From an uncultured Oribacterium sp. (GTDB lineage Bacteria > Bacillota > Clostridia > Lachnospirales > Lachnospiraceae), in assembly GCA_946413525.1 (NCBI GenBank), contig CAMKKZ010000002.1:170841-234840 (forward strand): a DNA stretch of 64,000 nt. The letters run 5' to 3'. Under the pieces are notes generated by a model. That model saw nothing but the letters and a program-made list of their open reading frames with translations, did no database searches and had not been told where the DNA came from. The number at the start of each line of letters is the position of its first letter. Positions within the stretch are counted from its first letter, which is position 1. This document shows, piece by piece, positions 1-8,673 of the stretch. A program made the translations under genes and the position numbers.

Positions 1-51
1 AGCTGGCTTTCCCTTCCATTATTTATTTATATTTACTGACAAGGAAAACAA

Positions 52-747
52 ATGAACGATTTCACTATAAACATGAATGAATATCTGCCTCTTCGTGACC
101 TTGTTTTCAACACGCTCCGCCAGGCTATCCTGAAGGGCGAATTAAAGCCCGGGGAACGCCTGATGGAGATTCAGCTTGCTTCGAAACTTGGGGTATCACG
201 CACTCCCATCCGGGAGGCAATACGCAAATTGGAGCTGGAGGGCCTTGTCCTAATGATGCCCAGAAGGGGGGCAGAAGTTGCCAAAATATCCCACCAGTCC
301 CTCCAGGACGTTCTCGAAGTCCGCGGAGCCCTTGAGGAACTTGCGACCGATCTAGCCTGCCAGAGAATCACTTCGGAAGAACTTGCCCATCTCGTTGAGG
401 CGGAAGAGCGCTTTAAAGATGCCGTTGCCACTGGCACCGAAATAGAAATCGCTGAAGCTGACGAAGCCTATCACGATATTATTTATAATGCAACTGCCAA
501 CAAAAAACTGATTCAAATGATCAACAACCTCCGGGAGCAGATGTACCGTTACCGGCTCGAATACATCAAGGACAAAGCCCAGCGAGGAACCCTGATTGAT
601 GAACATGAGAAAATCCTGGAAGCAATACGCATTCGCGACATCATCAGGGCCAAGGCCTTGATGAAAGAGCATATTGACAATCAGGAATTGAATGTGTCCC
701 GAAGCCTGGAAGAAAAAAGCCAGAAAGAGCATCCGCCTTCTGGTTGA
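52..747 (+). CDS. GntR/FadR-type transcriptional regulator (FCD domain)
   Basis: A 231-residue regulator. The N-terminal winged helix-turn-helix (about residues 10-75) carries the GntR hallmark VSRTPIREAIRKLELEGLV. The helical C-terminal FCD ligand domain (about 85-215) has the spaced Asp and His residues (DEAYHDII, DEHEKIL, MKEHIDN) that bind a metal and a small carboxylate effector in this family. The length is typical. An AAGGAAAA Shine-Dalgarno-like sequence precedes the ATG. Family members usually repress sugar-acid or organic-acid catabolism genes; the target here cannot be read, because the next gene is a HAD phosphatase 160 bp away and the upstream neighbour is outside the window. Confidence 0.88.
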   Translation: MNDFTINMNEYLPLRDLVFNTLRQAILKGELKPGERLMEIQLASKLGVSRTPIREAIRKLELEGLVLMMPRRGAEVAKISHQSLQDVLEVRGALEELATDLACQRITSEELAHLVEAEERFKDAVATGTEIEIAEADEAYHDIIYNATANKKLIQMINNLREQMYRYRLEYIKDKAQRGTLIDEHEKILEAIRIRDIIRAKALMKEHIDNQELNVSRSLEEKSQKEHPPSG

Positions 748-910
748 CTTTCAGTCACGTTTTCAGGTAATTCGGATTCACGTTCCATGAACCCGTAACA
801 GCTCAGACACCCTGGCAGCTACTATATGATTTTCAAGCCCCCAAATAGAACGGAGGATAACGATTCATCATCCTCTTCACGAACCAGAAACAAATGATAA
901 ATGGAAGCAG

Positions 911-1774
911 GTGATGATGATAGCAAACAATCTTTCTGTTTTTATAGCTGACATTGACGGCACCCTAACGGTAAAAGGAGGTCCTCTTGGACCCGTGACA
1001 CGTTCCTCGCTGCAAAGGCTTCACGAGGAAGGCGTCCTTATCGGCATTGCCTCAGGACGCCCTGTCGACCACCGCATGTATGAACACTCAAGGGACTGGA
1101 ATCTTGGTTTTGATTTTGATTTTATGATTGGCATGAATGGAGGAGATTTATGGGACAAGGAAGAAGGCTCCGTCATCCATTATCATAAGCTGTCCAGGGA
1201 GGTGATGCGGGAAATTCTTGAGTTCATTTCCTCCCTCGGCCTCAATGCCATTATATATGAAAATGCTTATGACAGGGTATTGGCTCTGCAAATGGACAAT
1301 TTTCTTGAATCTTCATCCCGAAGAAACCATTCGATTGTCGAGATTGGCGACATAAACAGGCTCTGCCGCTTTGATACGGGCAAAATCGAGGTACACTATA
1401 ATCCTTTACACACAGATAATGTCATGCCGCTTATCTTGAATCGTGTTTCAGAAAAATGGGCCGTTGTGCAGACATTTCCAGGAACAATAGAATTTCAGGA
1501 CCCGATGGTCAGCAAGGGAAATGCCCTGAAGAAATATTGCGCCCGTCATGATCTCAGCCTTTCCCAGGTCATCGCTTTCGGAGATATGGACAATGACATT
1601 CCCATGCTGCAGGCTGCTGGCTGGGGCGTTTGCCTTCTTAATGGATCAGAATCGACAAAAAAAGCAGCTAACGACGTTACGGAATTCGGCGTGACAGATG
1701 ACGGAGTAGGAAAATACCTTGAAAGGCATTGGCCAGGCCATGGCGGCCCCATTAATTCCCATCTATATCCATAG
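911..1774 (+). CDS. HAD-superfamily (Cof-type) phosphatase
   Basis: Predicted cytosolic sugar-phosphate or nucleotide-type phosphatase of the Cof subfamily, about 287 residues as usual. Motif I is FIADIDGTLT with the nucleophile and acid/base Asp pair; a Thr/Ser motif (IASGRP) and motif IV (GDMDNDIPML) follow, with a C2-type cap in between. The start is ambiguous because GTG-ATG-ATG run consecutively at 911-919; GGAAGCAGG just upstream serves any of them. The substrate cannot be predicted from sequence. The gene lies in the same direction as the GntR gene, so co-regulation is possible but not shown. Confidence 0.86.
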   Translation: MMMIANNLSVFIADIDGTLTVKGGPLGPVTRSSLQRLHEEGVLIGIASGRPVDHRMYEHSRDWNLGFDFDFMIGMNGGDLWDKEEGSVIHYHKLSREVMREILEFISSLGLNAIIYENAYDRVLALQMDNFLESSSRRNHSIVEIGDINRLCRFDTGKIEVHYNPLHTDNVMPLILNRVSEKWAVVQTFPGTIEFQDPMVSKGNALKKYCARHDLSLSQVIAFGDMDNDIPMLQAAGWGVCLLNGSESTKKAANDVTEFGVTDDGVGKYLERHWPGHGGPINSHLYP

Positions 1775-1826
1775 CCAATGACTGAGTTGTTAGTTTTTTA
1801 GAAGATTTCAGAAAGGACGTATTTAT

Positions 1827-2429
1827 ATGGAAAACAAGAGAAAAGCAGCGGTTCTTCTGGCAAACGGCTGTGAAGAAGCCGAATCTCTCTTCACAGTAGA
1901 TATTCTGCGAAGAGGCGGCATTGTATGCGACATGGTGGCTATTGGCGATGAACTGATGGTTACCGGCAGCCACGGGATCACGGTAAAGGCCGATTTAATG
2001 ATGAAGGATGCCGACAAATCCTCTTATGATCTGCTGGTGCTTCCAGGGGGCCAGCCGGGTTCCGATCATCTGCGAGACAACGATGATGTGATCGGCTGGG
2101 TACGTGAGTTTGCGCTCGACCCGCAAAAATTCATTGCGGCCATCTGCGCTGCCCCGCAGGTTCTGGCCAAAGCCGGGGTCTGCAGTGGAAAGCGCGTCAC
2201 CTCCTACCCTGCTGACAGATACCGCGCCCTTTTCACAGATGCCGATTATGTTGATGCCATATCCGATATGGAGGAACTGGTAGTTGTCGACGGCCACATT
2301 ATCACAAGCCGCGGCCCAGGCTCCACCATGCCCTTCGCTTATAAACTTGTGGAAATTCTTGGCGGCGATGCGGAAAGCCTGAAGGAAGCCATGCAATATA
2401 ATGCCCTGAAAAAGGCAGTGTCACTTTGA
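1827..2429 (+). CDS. DJ-1/PfpI family protein
   Basis: A 200-residue single-domain protein of the class I glutamine-amidotransferase-like fold. It shows the family's LVLPGGQPG loop and the nucleophile elbow FIAAICAAPQVL with the reactive Cys, plus the early Glu-containing segment NGCEEAES. Bacterial DJ-1 homologues (YajL/ThiJ types) are linked to deglycation, glyoxalase or stress protection; which activity applies here is inference. An AAGGA ribosome binding site precedes the ATG. It starts 52 bp after the HAD gene and is followed by a hairpin at 2457-2486, so the two probably share a transcript. Confidence 0.88.
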   Translation: MENKRKAAVLLANGCEEAESLFTVDILRRGGIVCDMVAIGDELMVTGSHGITVKADLMMKDADKSSYDLLVLPGGQPGSDHLRDNDDVIGWVREFALDPQKFIAAICAAPQVLAKAGVCSGKRVTSYPADRYRALFTDADYVDAISDMEELVVVDGHIITSRGPGSTMPFAYKLVEILGGDAESLKEAMQYNALKKAVSL

Positions 2430-2456
2430 CCTTTTCCCGTCTCGAGCCGAAAAAAT

Positions 2457-2486
2457 GACCGGGCAGCCATTCCTCCCTGCCCGGTC
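2457..2486 (+). terminator. Hairpin after DJ-1 gene, likely terminator
   Basis: A perfect 10-bp GC-rich stem (GACCGGGCAG / CTGCCCGGTC) with a 10-base loop starts 28 bp after the stop codon. The downstream tract is C/T rich rather than a pure T-run, so termination strength is uncertain. Confidence 0.6.
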
Positions 2487-2805
2487 AATCCCTCTATTCC
2501 CACTTTTTCCCTTTCTTGACATTTCTCCCTGTTCTTTTTCCTTTGCCCCCGCCGGCTTCCTTTATTCTTCTTTTTATTAGAATTTAATATCTGTTTTATT
2601 TCACGGCATTATTTTAATCATCAATCCTGAAACGGTGCTGAAAAAATTCGAGTTTTGTTGCAAAATAAATTGCCAGAATATATAATTGCCGGTAAAAACA
2701 AAGAAACGAATCCCCTGTTCGCAGTCGATATTGACGGCCGCGAGCAGAGGGCTTCGGAGACGCATCACGACGGTTCCGCCATAATCATAAAGAAAGAAGG
2801 AACAC

Positions 2806-3687
2806 ATGGCAGTAAACGAAATCAAAAAAATGAAAAAGCCGGAAATCCTCAGACACATGCTTCGGCAGCAGCGAAGAATAGAGCAACTCCGGGAGGAATT
2901 ATCCGATGCAAGGAAACAGCTTGCCCAAAGGCAGGAATCCATCCGCCATGCGGGCACGATCGCGGACGCTGCCATTGCCTCAGGCAGCCTTTTTGAGGAA
3001 GCCCGCAAAGCGGCAGATTTATATGTAAAAAATGTCCAGGGAGCAAAAAGCAGAGGGGATGCACCCATCCAATCCAATATAGCTTTGGAACATCTCAATA
3101 ATCCTGATTCGCGGGAGACGACCGATTTCCCTGACTCCACGCTTTTGGAGCAAGTCATTCGAAAGGATCATTACCATAACCGCTATGTATGGATTATACG
3201 GAATACGATTTATGCCTTTGTAACTCTTGCGGCCATTGCCATCCTGCTGGCCGTCCTCATCCTGCCCGTCCTTCAAATTTATGGAACCTCCATGAACCCC
3301 ACCCTCAGGGAAGGTGAAATTGTCATCGCTGTCAAAGGCAGTTCTCTGGAAACGGGAGACATTGCGGCCTTTTATTACAATAACAATATCCTTGTAAAAC
3401 GTGTGATTGGAACGCCTGGACAGACCATCGATATACAGGAGGATGGCACTGTACTGCTCGATAACGAAGCTATTGAGGAACCTTATCTGTCAGGCAAAGA
3501 GCTGGGTGAATGCGATATCGAGCTGCCCTACCAGGTTCCGGAATCCAGAATCTTTGTAATGGGGGATAACCGCGGCACATCCATAGACTCACGTTCCAGA
3601 ACAATAGGCTGCATTGCTGAGGAACAGATGGTTGGGAAAGTTGTCTTCCGCATATGGCCTCTTAGCTCTTTTGGCGGAGTGGGGTGA
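2806..3687 (+). CDS. lepB: Type I signal peptidase with N-terminal extension
   Basis: Membrane-bound serine/lysine-dyad peptidase that removes signal peptides from exported proteins (293 residues). The catalytic part shows box B with the nucleophile (YGTSMNPTLREGE, about residues 161-173), the general-base lysine (VKRVIGTPGQ), and box E (GDNRGTSIDSRS). A single transmembrane segment, about 133-155, precedes them. Unusually, about 130 hydrophilic, coiled-coil-prone residues (KPEILRHMLRQQRRIEQL and on) come before the membrane anchor, whereas ordinary Bacillota SipS-type enzymes have a short N-terminus of under 20 residues. The start is supported by AGAAGGA. It stands alone between a terminator and a new promoter. 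Confidence 0.9.
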   Translation: MAVNEIKKMKKPEILRHMLRQQRRIEQLREELSDARKQLAQRQESIRHAGTIADAAIASGSLFEEARKAADLYVKNVQGAKSRGDAPIQSNIALEHLNNPDSRETTDFPDSTLLEQVIRKDHYHNRYVWIIRNTIYAFVTLAAIAILLAVLILPVLQIYGTSMNPTLREGEIVIAVKGSSLETGDIAAFYYNNNILVKRVIGTPGQTIDIQEDGTVLLDNEAIEEPYLSGKELGECDIELPYQVPESRIFVMGDNRGTSIDSRSRTIGCIAEEQMVGKVVFRIWPLSSFGGVG

Positions 3688-4020
3688 AGGATATAGCCCC
3701 GGCAAAACTTTTTGGAAAACAGGAAAAACACGCTCTTTCCTGGGTATTCCGGAATTGCCCCCCTCACAATCATGTGTTATAATGCTTTTTATATCATGTT
3801 TTGTAACATATCAGCGTTCTTTTTGAAGCCCCTCTGGCAAGCTCTTTTCGTGGGTTCACGGAAACGGCTCCGACCTGACCCGCCTTGGGTTTCCTGAGTT
3901 TTTATAAAGCAGGAAGCCTTATATCTGAGCTTTTCATAAATTCAATGGGCGCTGAATCGTTACCGTATTCCATGCAAGGCCTTGCCTTGCCCCACCCTGT
4001 TTGAAAGGAAGGATATCTCC
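3688..4020 (+). promoter_or_regulatory. Promoter region of phosphoglucomutase gene
   Basis: This 333-bp gap contains an extended -10 promoter: TTGCCC (3755-3760), a 17-bp spacer, TG-T-TATAAT (-10 at 3778-3783). A leader of roughly 230 nt then runs to the phosphoglucomutase start. It has several short G/C-rich inverted repeats but no riboswitch I can recognise. AGGAAGG at 4005-4011 is the ribosome binding site for the ATG at 4021. Confidence 0.55.
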
Positions 4021-5703
4021 ATGTATCAGGACGAGTATAAGCGATGGCTTAATTCGGAACTCATCGACTTTGATTTGAAAAAAGAACTGCAAGACATTGA
4101 AGGGGACGACAACGCGATTAAAGAGCGTTTCGCGGTTTCGCTCCAGTTTGGAACAGCAGGACTCCGCGGCACGCTTGGTGCCGGCACGAACCGGATGAAT
4201 ATCTGGGTGGTTCGTCAGGCCACGCAGGGCGTTGCCGATTGGGTGAAAACCCAGGGTGGCACGCAGACCGTCGCGATCAGCTATGATTCAAGGCTGAAAG
4301 GCTGGAATTTCGCAAGAGACGCCGCTGGCGTTCTCGCTGCCAACGGCATTAATGTCAGGATTTATGACGAGTTAATGCCTGTTCCCGCTCTTTCATTCGC
4401 AACCCGCTATTACCATTGCAATGCCGGAATCATGGTAACGGCTTCCCATAATCCCGCAAAATACAACGGCTACAAGGCTTATGGTCCGGATGGATGCCAG
4501 ATGACGGACAATGCCGCCGCGATCGTCTACGACTCCATTCAGAAGACAGATGTTCTGACCGGCGCAAAATACATGAGCTTTGCGGAGGGTGTTGAAAAAG
4601 GCTTGATTCGATTTGTGGGTGATGACTGCAAGAATGCCTTATACGAGGCAATCGAAGCCCGGCAGGTCAGGCCCGGCTTATGCAAAACCGCAGGCCTCAA
4701 GCTCGTCTATTCCCCGTTGAACGGAACCGGCCTCGTGCCCGTCACAAGAGTTCTGAAAGATATTGGAATTAGCGATATAACGATTGTCCAGGAGCAGGAA
4801 TATCCCAATGGATATTTCACCACCTGTTCCTACCCGAACCCTGAAATATACGCGGCGCTGGAAAAGGGCCTTATGCTCGCAAAGGAAGTCGGGGCCGATT
4901 TGATGCTGGCTACCGACCCAGACGCTGACCGGGTTGGAATAGCCATGAAGTGCCCTGATGGCTCTTATGAACTGGTGTCCGGGAACGAAATGGGCGTCTT
5001 ACTTCTGGATTACATCTGTGCGGGACGTATAGAGAAAGGTACCATGCCCAAAGACCCCGTTGCAGTTATGTCTATTGTTTCCACGCCTCTTGCAGACAAG
5101 GTGGCGGAACATTACGGGGTTGAACTTCGCCACGTATTGACCGGATTCAAATGGATTGGAGATCAGATTGCAAGGCTTGAGTCTGCCGGGGAAGTGGATC
5201 GCTTTATTTTTGGTTTTGAAGAAAGCTACGGTTATCTCGCGGGTCCCTATGTCAGGGACAAGGATGCCGTCATTGGTTCCATGCTGATTTGCGAGATGGC
5301 GGCCTACTATCGCTCCATCGGCTCTTCCATTAAACAACGTCTGGAGGAGATTTACAAGCAGTACGGGAGATACCTGAACAAAGTCGACAGTTTTGAATTT
5401 CCCGGCCTTTCCGGCATGGACAAAATGGCGGGCATCATGAGCGGCCTTCGCGAAAATCCCCCTGCGGATTTTGGCGGGAAAAAAGTCACAAAAATCACCG
5501 ATTACGGAAAGCCAGAGGAAACCGGACTTCCAAAGGCGAATGTCCTGATCTTCTCTTTGGACGATGGCTCCACAGTTGTTGTACGTCCTTCCGGCACAGA
5601 GCCCAAGATCAAAACCTACTTTACTACCCTGGGCAAAAATCTTGAGGAGGCACAGGCCGAAAAGGATAAGCTCGCTGAAGCGGTCAAGCCCATCCTTGTC
5701 TGA
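4021..5703 (+). CDS. Phosphoglucomutase / phosphomannomutase (alpha-D-phosphohexomutase)
   Basis: Interconverts hexose 1- and 6-phosphates via a phosphoserine. The product is 560 residues, the length of Bacillota PgcA-type enzymes. Motifs run in family order: QFGTAGLRG near the N-terminus, the phosphoserine loop VTASHNPAKYNGYK, the metal loop ATDPDADRVG, the sugar-selectivity loop GFEESYGYL, and the phosphate-binding loop VRPSGTEPKIK. A longer reading from TTG 3982 is possible, but a strong ribosome binding site lies directly before ATG 4021. It probably supplies glucose-1-phosphate for glycolipid or polysaccharide synthesis. A terminator follows at 5800. Confidence 0.93.
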   Translation: MYQDEYKRWLNSELIDFDLKKELQDIEGDDNAIKERFAVSLQFGTAGLRGTLGAGTNRMNIWVVRQATQGVADWVKTQGGTQTVAISYDSRLKGWNFARDAAGVLAANGINVRIYDELMPVPALSFATRYYHCNAGIMVTASHNPAKYNGYKAYGPDGCQMTDNAAAIVYDSIQKTDVLTGAKYMSFAEGVEKGLIRFVGDDCKNALYEAIEARQVRPGLCKTAGLKLVYSPLNGTGLVPVTRVLKDIGISDITIVQEQEYPNGYFTTCSYPNPEIYAALEKGLMLAKEVGADLMLATDPDADRVGIAMKCPDGSYELVSGNEMGVLLLDYICAGRIEKGTMPKDPVAVMSIVSTPLADKVAEHYGVELRHVLTGFKWIGDQIARLESAGEVDRFIFGFEESYGYLAGPYVRDKDAVIGSMLICEMAAYYRSIGSSIKQRLEEIYKQYGRYLNKVDSFEFPGLSGMDKMAGIMSGLRENPPADFGGKKVTKITDYGKPEETGLPKANVLIFSLDDGSTVVVRPSGTEPKIKTYFTTLGKNLEEAQAEKDKLAEAVKPILV

Positions 5704-5746
5704 TTTTGCTTTGATTCATCAAGGCGGGACTTAATCCATGCCAGTC

Positions 5747-5794
5747 TTGACGCATGGCAGGTATCAGCCACGCGTCAAGCATAATTGATACCTG
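5747..5794 (+). other. Two interleaved inverted repeats (possible pseudoknot)
   Basis: TTGACGC (5747-5753) pairs with GCGTCAA (5772-5778), and CAGGTATCA (5758-5766) pairs with TGATACCTG (5786-5794). The second stem opens inside the loop of the first, the topology of an H-type pseudoknot or of two alternative hairpins. It lies 44 bp after the phosphoglucomutase stop and just before the terminator. Confidence 0.5.
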
Positions 5795-5799
5795 CTTAT

Positions 5800-5836
5800 G
5801 CGGCGGCATCCGAATTCAGCGGATACTGCCGCTTTT
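5800..5836 (+). terminator. Rho-independent terminator of phosphoglucomutase
   Basis: An imperfect stem GCGGC..ATCCG / CGGAT..GCCGC around a short A/T loop is followed by TTTT. Confidence 0.7.
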
Positions 5837-5843
5837 CCTATTT

Positions 5844-6007
5844 GTAACTATTCAGCACCCTCTGGATTTCCGAGAATTCCAAATGGAAAGCTTGCTTTTC
5901 ATTTGGAATTCTCGGAAATCCAGAGGGCGGACAAGGCGCGGAGCGCCTCTGAACGCCCACATTCGCAGTCGCCAAAGGCGACTGCGAATAGGGTGCTGAA
6001 TAGTTAC
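5844..6007. mobile_element. P1 palindromic element, intact copy A
   Basis: A 164-bp non-coding element. Perfect 18-bp terminal inverted repeats (GTAACTATTCAGCACCCT at 5844-5861 and its complement at 5990-6007) enclose three arms: a 26-bp stem (5860-5885/5900-5925), a small GGCGC/GCGCC hairpin within GGCG..CGCC (5926-5957), and a perfect 13-bp stem (5961-5973/5977-5989). An 8-bp direct repeat TCCTATTT flanks it (5836-5843 and 6008-6015), the signature of a target-site duplication. It encodes no protein, so it behaves like a miniature inverted-repeat element mobilised in trans. Confidence 0.85.
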
Positions 6008-6028
6008 TCCTATTTAATTTTTTCATTT

Positions 6029-6128
6029 ACTGTCCAGGAACCCTTCGTTTTTCGGAACTTCCATTGGATCATTAGATCTATCGCATTTCCCCTGTCCTGG
6101 TTCCTTGATAGATTCCTGCCTGGACAGT
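6029..6128 (+). repeat. Inverted repeat before acyltransferase gene
   Basis: ACTGTCCAGG (6029-6038) and CCTGGACAGT (6119-6128) are perfect complements about 80 bp apart, with a partly nested AGGAACC/GGTTCCT pair. In RNA this would fold the whole leader just ahead of the ribosome binding site of the acyltransferase gene. Confidence 0.5.
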
Positions 6129-6152
6129 ATTTATCTTGAAGGAGGCCATATC

Positions 6153-7235
6153 ATTTACAGAAGAAATCCAAGAATCGATAACGCCAAGGGAATCCTGATC
6201 ATTCTGGTAGTTATCGGTCACTTTTTACTCCCCCTGGAGGGCATGCACACCCGTTTTGTTACCAATCTTTTCTACCTTATTTATACTTTTCATATGCCTG
6301 CATTTATTTTCATTTCCGGAATGATGTCGCATGGCATGTACATTGATGGAGAATTTCGCCTGGATCGGTTTTTTTCAACTTTATGGCTTTATTTTATCTA
6401 CAAAACGATTGTCTTTTTCTCTGAGATACCTGCCTTCGGATTTGTATCGCCATTTCCCGACTACCTGCATGAATCAGGCTCCCCCTGGTACTTGCTCGCA
6501 CTGTCATTCTGGTATCTTTCCATTCCGTTTTTTTCCAGGTTCAGGAAAGGCCGGAGACGGCTGCCTGTTTTTCTTTTCATCCTGTTCTTGAGCCTCGCTG
6601 GTGGATACCTTGACAGTTCCTGCCTCATCCAGGACTTTCTATGCCTTGACAGGATCATTGCCTTCTCCCCCTTTTTTTATCTTGGTTATTTTCTCGATGA
6701 ATATGAATGCGATTCTTTCCTATCATCCTATATAGATAGAGCCGCGCCTCTCAAAGCCAAGCTTTTGTCCGGAATCCTGTATTTTTTCGGCGTCGCCGTT
6801 GCCGCTGCCATCTTTACATTTACCCTTGATTACCTCATGCCATATACCATTACCGTATATGGCGCATGGTATAGCCGTATGGCTTCTGAATATTTTTTCG
6901 GCTTGTTAAGCAACCATGTCTGGCTTGTAAGGCTATTATGGTATTTGGCCGCATTCCTTGTCTCGTTCAGCTTTTTCTGTATAATGCCGGCAAATTGGAC
7001 TCCATTTTGCCGAATTGGGGAACGTACTTTGCAGATTTATATCCTCCATCGCCCAATCCGTGACCTGTTCATGGCAACGGGGTGGATTACCTGGTTTGAT
7101 CCGCACAGCGCCTTTCGCCTATTTCTTTTGATTTGCCTTTGCTTTATAATAACTTTGTTCTTGTCCAATTCAATACTAGGTAGCATCTTTGAGAAACTGA
7201 GAAGCTTCCCTCCTATTTATAAGTCACGAAAATGA
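6153..7235 (+). CDS. Membrane-bound acyltransferase family protein
   Basis: Predicted polytopic acyltransferase-3 / fucose-4-O-acetylase-like enzyme that O-acylates surface carbohydrates. The family opening RIDNAKGILIILVVIGHFLL, with the catalytic His in the first membrane helix, is followed by FHMPAFIFISG and about ten hydrophobic segments; the size (about 360 residues) fits. The start is odd: no ATG/GTG/TTG is well placed. A perfect AAGGAGG at 6139-6145 lies 7 nt before an in-frame ATT (6153). The alternative is TTG 6105, which has no ribosome binding site. The reading frame itself is certain. Confidence 0.82.
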   Translation: MYRRNPRIDNAKGILIILVVIGHFLLPLEGMHTRFVTNLFYLIYTFHMPAFIFISGMMSHGMYIDGEFRLDRFFSTLWLYFIYKTIVFFSEIPAFGFVSPFPDYLHESGSPWYLLALSFWYLSIPFFSRFRKGRRRLPVFLFILFLSLAGGYLDSSCLIQDFLCLDRIIAFSPFFYLGYFLDEYECDSFLSSYIDRAAPLKAKLLSGILYFFGVAVAAAIFTFTLDYLMPYTITVYGAWYSRMASEYFFGLLSNHVWLVRLLWYLAAFLVSFSFFCIMPANWTPFCRIGERTLQIYILHRPIRDLFMATGWITWFDPHSAFRLFLLICLCFIITLFLSNSILGSIFEKLRSFPPIYKSRK

Positions 7236-7276
7236 AATAAAGCTTTGTTTTATCCATAACAGGCGCAAATAGTATT

Positions 7277-8347
7277 ATGAATTTTTTGCATATTTATACG
7301 TTCTTGCAATGGGCAATTTTTTTTATGACTTACAGCATATTGGGCTGGTTTTTCGAGTCTGCCTATTGCTCTCTCAAAACAGGAAAGTTGTTAAACAGGG
7401 GCTTTTGCCGTGGGCCATGGGTTCCGATTTATGGCATAGGAGCTACGCTCCTTGTTTTAATCTCATCTCCATGGCAAAACAGCCTCCTGATTATATTTCT
7501 ATTTGGCTTCATTGGGGGAAGCCTGCTGGAACTGGTGTCCGGGGTATTGCTGTACCGAATTTTCCATATACGGTGGTGGGATTATTCCCATAACCCTTTC
7601 AATTTTCATGGATATATTTCCTTTTTTTCATCGCTAGCCTGGGGATTCATGGCAATCTCCATAATCAGATTTATCCAGCCGCATATTGTGTCCTTTTCCG
7701 CAAACTGGTCCTATAGCATGTTCCTTGTCATCAACACCATGCTCTACACGCTCTTTGCCGAGGACGTTGCCATTTCCATTTGCGCAGCCTTTGACCTTCG
7801 CCACAGGCTGGAACTCCTGACCGCAAATTCACAGGAGATCGAACGTTTGAAAATTTCAATACGGGACATCTATGATCGTTTGAATGACGCAAGAGCCGGC
7901 ATCAGCGCAAGCGCCAGCACCGTGAAAAATATACAAAAAACCGCAGGTACGGCGGCAGCGGCCAGAGCGGCCATGGCGGAAACCATCTACCTTACAAGGG
8001 CTATGACGAACAAGCCTTTCCGGGCCGCAAAAAACAGCTTTATCTCATTTGCCGGAGGCGGCAAACGATTATTGCTTTTACAAAAGGAAAAATTAGAGCA
8101 TCGCCTCGCTTTGTTGCGAGGTTGGACAAGTGAAAAAACGGGGCTAATGAGTTACTGGTCAAGGTCCTTTCTTCGAAATCATCCCGAGATAATCTCCAGA
8201 GAGTCAAGCCTTGAGGAATTAAAGTTAGTCGCAAATGAACTCCGCCCCACCCTGGAAGCCGCCTTTTTAAAACCTGAAAAAGGCAAAAAGACCATAAAAA
8301 GAAAAACAAATTTGGATATGTCCAAGAAATTTAAGAATAAAGTATAG
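7277..8347 (+). CDS. PF06541-type integral membrane protein (putative ABC-transporter type IV)
   Basis: A 356-residue protein. About 200 N-terminal residues hold five to six membrane helices and match the putative ABC-transporter type IV family of Clostridia (SILGWFFESAYCSLKTGKLLNRGF, then GPWVPIYGIG). The remaining 150 residues are cytosolic and helical, with an Ala-rich coiled-coil stretch (ISASASTVKNIQ) and a basic tail. No biochemical role is established for the family, and no ATPase gene is adjacent. It starts 41 bp after the acyltransferase and both are followed by a terminator at 8340, suggesting one operon. The ribosome binding site is weak. Confidence 0.8.
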   Translation: MNFLHIYTFLQWAIFFMTYSILGWFFESAYCSLKTGKLLNRGFCRGPWVPIYGIGATLLVLISSPWQNSLLIIFLFGFIGGSLLELVSGVLLYRIFHIRWWDYSHNPFNFHGYISFFSSLAWGFMAISIIRFIQPHIVSFSANWSYSMFLVINTMLYTLFAEDVAISICAAFDLRHRLELLTANSQEIERLKISIRDIYDRLNDARAGISASASTVKNIQKTAGTAAAARAAMAETIYLTRAMTNKPFRAAKNSFISFAGGGKRLLLLQKEKLEHRLALLRGWTSEKTGLMSYWSRSFLRNHPEIISRESSLEELKLVANELRPTLEAAFLKPEKGKKTIKRKTNLDMSKKFKNKV

Positions 8348-8381
8348 CTATGAAAACAGGAATTGTGCTATACTTCTTTTT
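8340..8381 (+). terminator. Rho-independent terminator
   Basis: Stem AAGTATAGC (8340-8348) / GCTATACTT (8367-8375) followed by CTTTTT. It overlaps the stop codon region of the PF06541 gene. Confidence 0.7.
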
Positions 8382-8438
8382 GATGCTGTTGACATTGACG
8401 TCCTATTTGTGACAGGGCAACGGCACAAATAAAGTATC
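8381..8438. repeat. P4 element, degenerate copy
   Basis: It aligns with the copy at 60536 over TGATGC..CATTGACGTCCTATTTGTG and CGGCACAAAT, but the first and third hairpins are eroded. It directly abuts the terminator. The rest of the 8348-8673 gap is AT-rich with no further feature seen. Confidence 0.6.
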
Positions 8439-8673
8439 AGTTGTTTATAAACTTTCCTAACAATTGATTCAACATAATCATCCAGGCTTCCTGAACCGTT
8501 ACGGGCAGCAGCATTATTTTTTCAAACTCGTACATAATCACTTGTACTGCCGCATTTTTCAAAGTCAAGAAAATGAGTGAAAAGAACATTATTGATAATC
8601 AATCCTCGTTTCTCCTTGTTCACCCATTTCGCGCTGATTACTGCCCATCAAAATTCAAAGAAGAGGTGCTCAT

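Noticed and set aside
2655..2996. Reading frame overlapping the start of the signal peptidase gene
   Set aside because: Out of frame with lepB, low-complexity translation, no ribosome binding site.
5754..6139. Overlapping reading frames between phosphoglucomutase and the acyltransferase gene
   Set aside because: They run through the terminator and the P1 palindrome and have no ribosome binding site.
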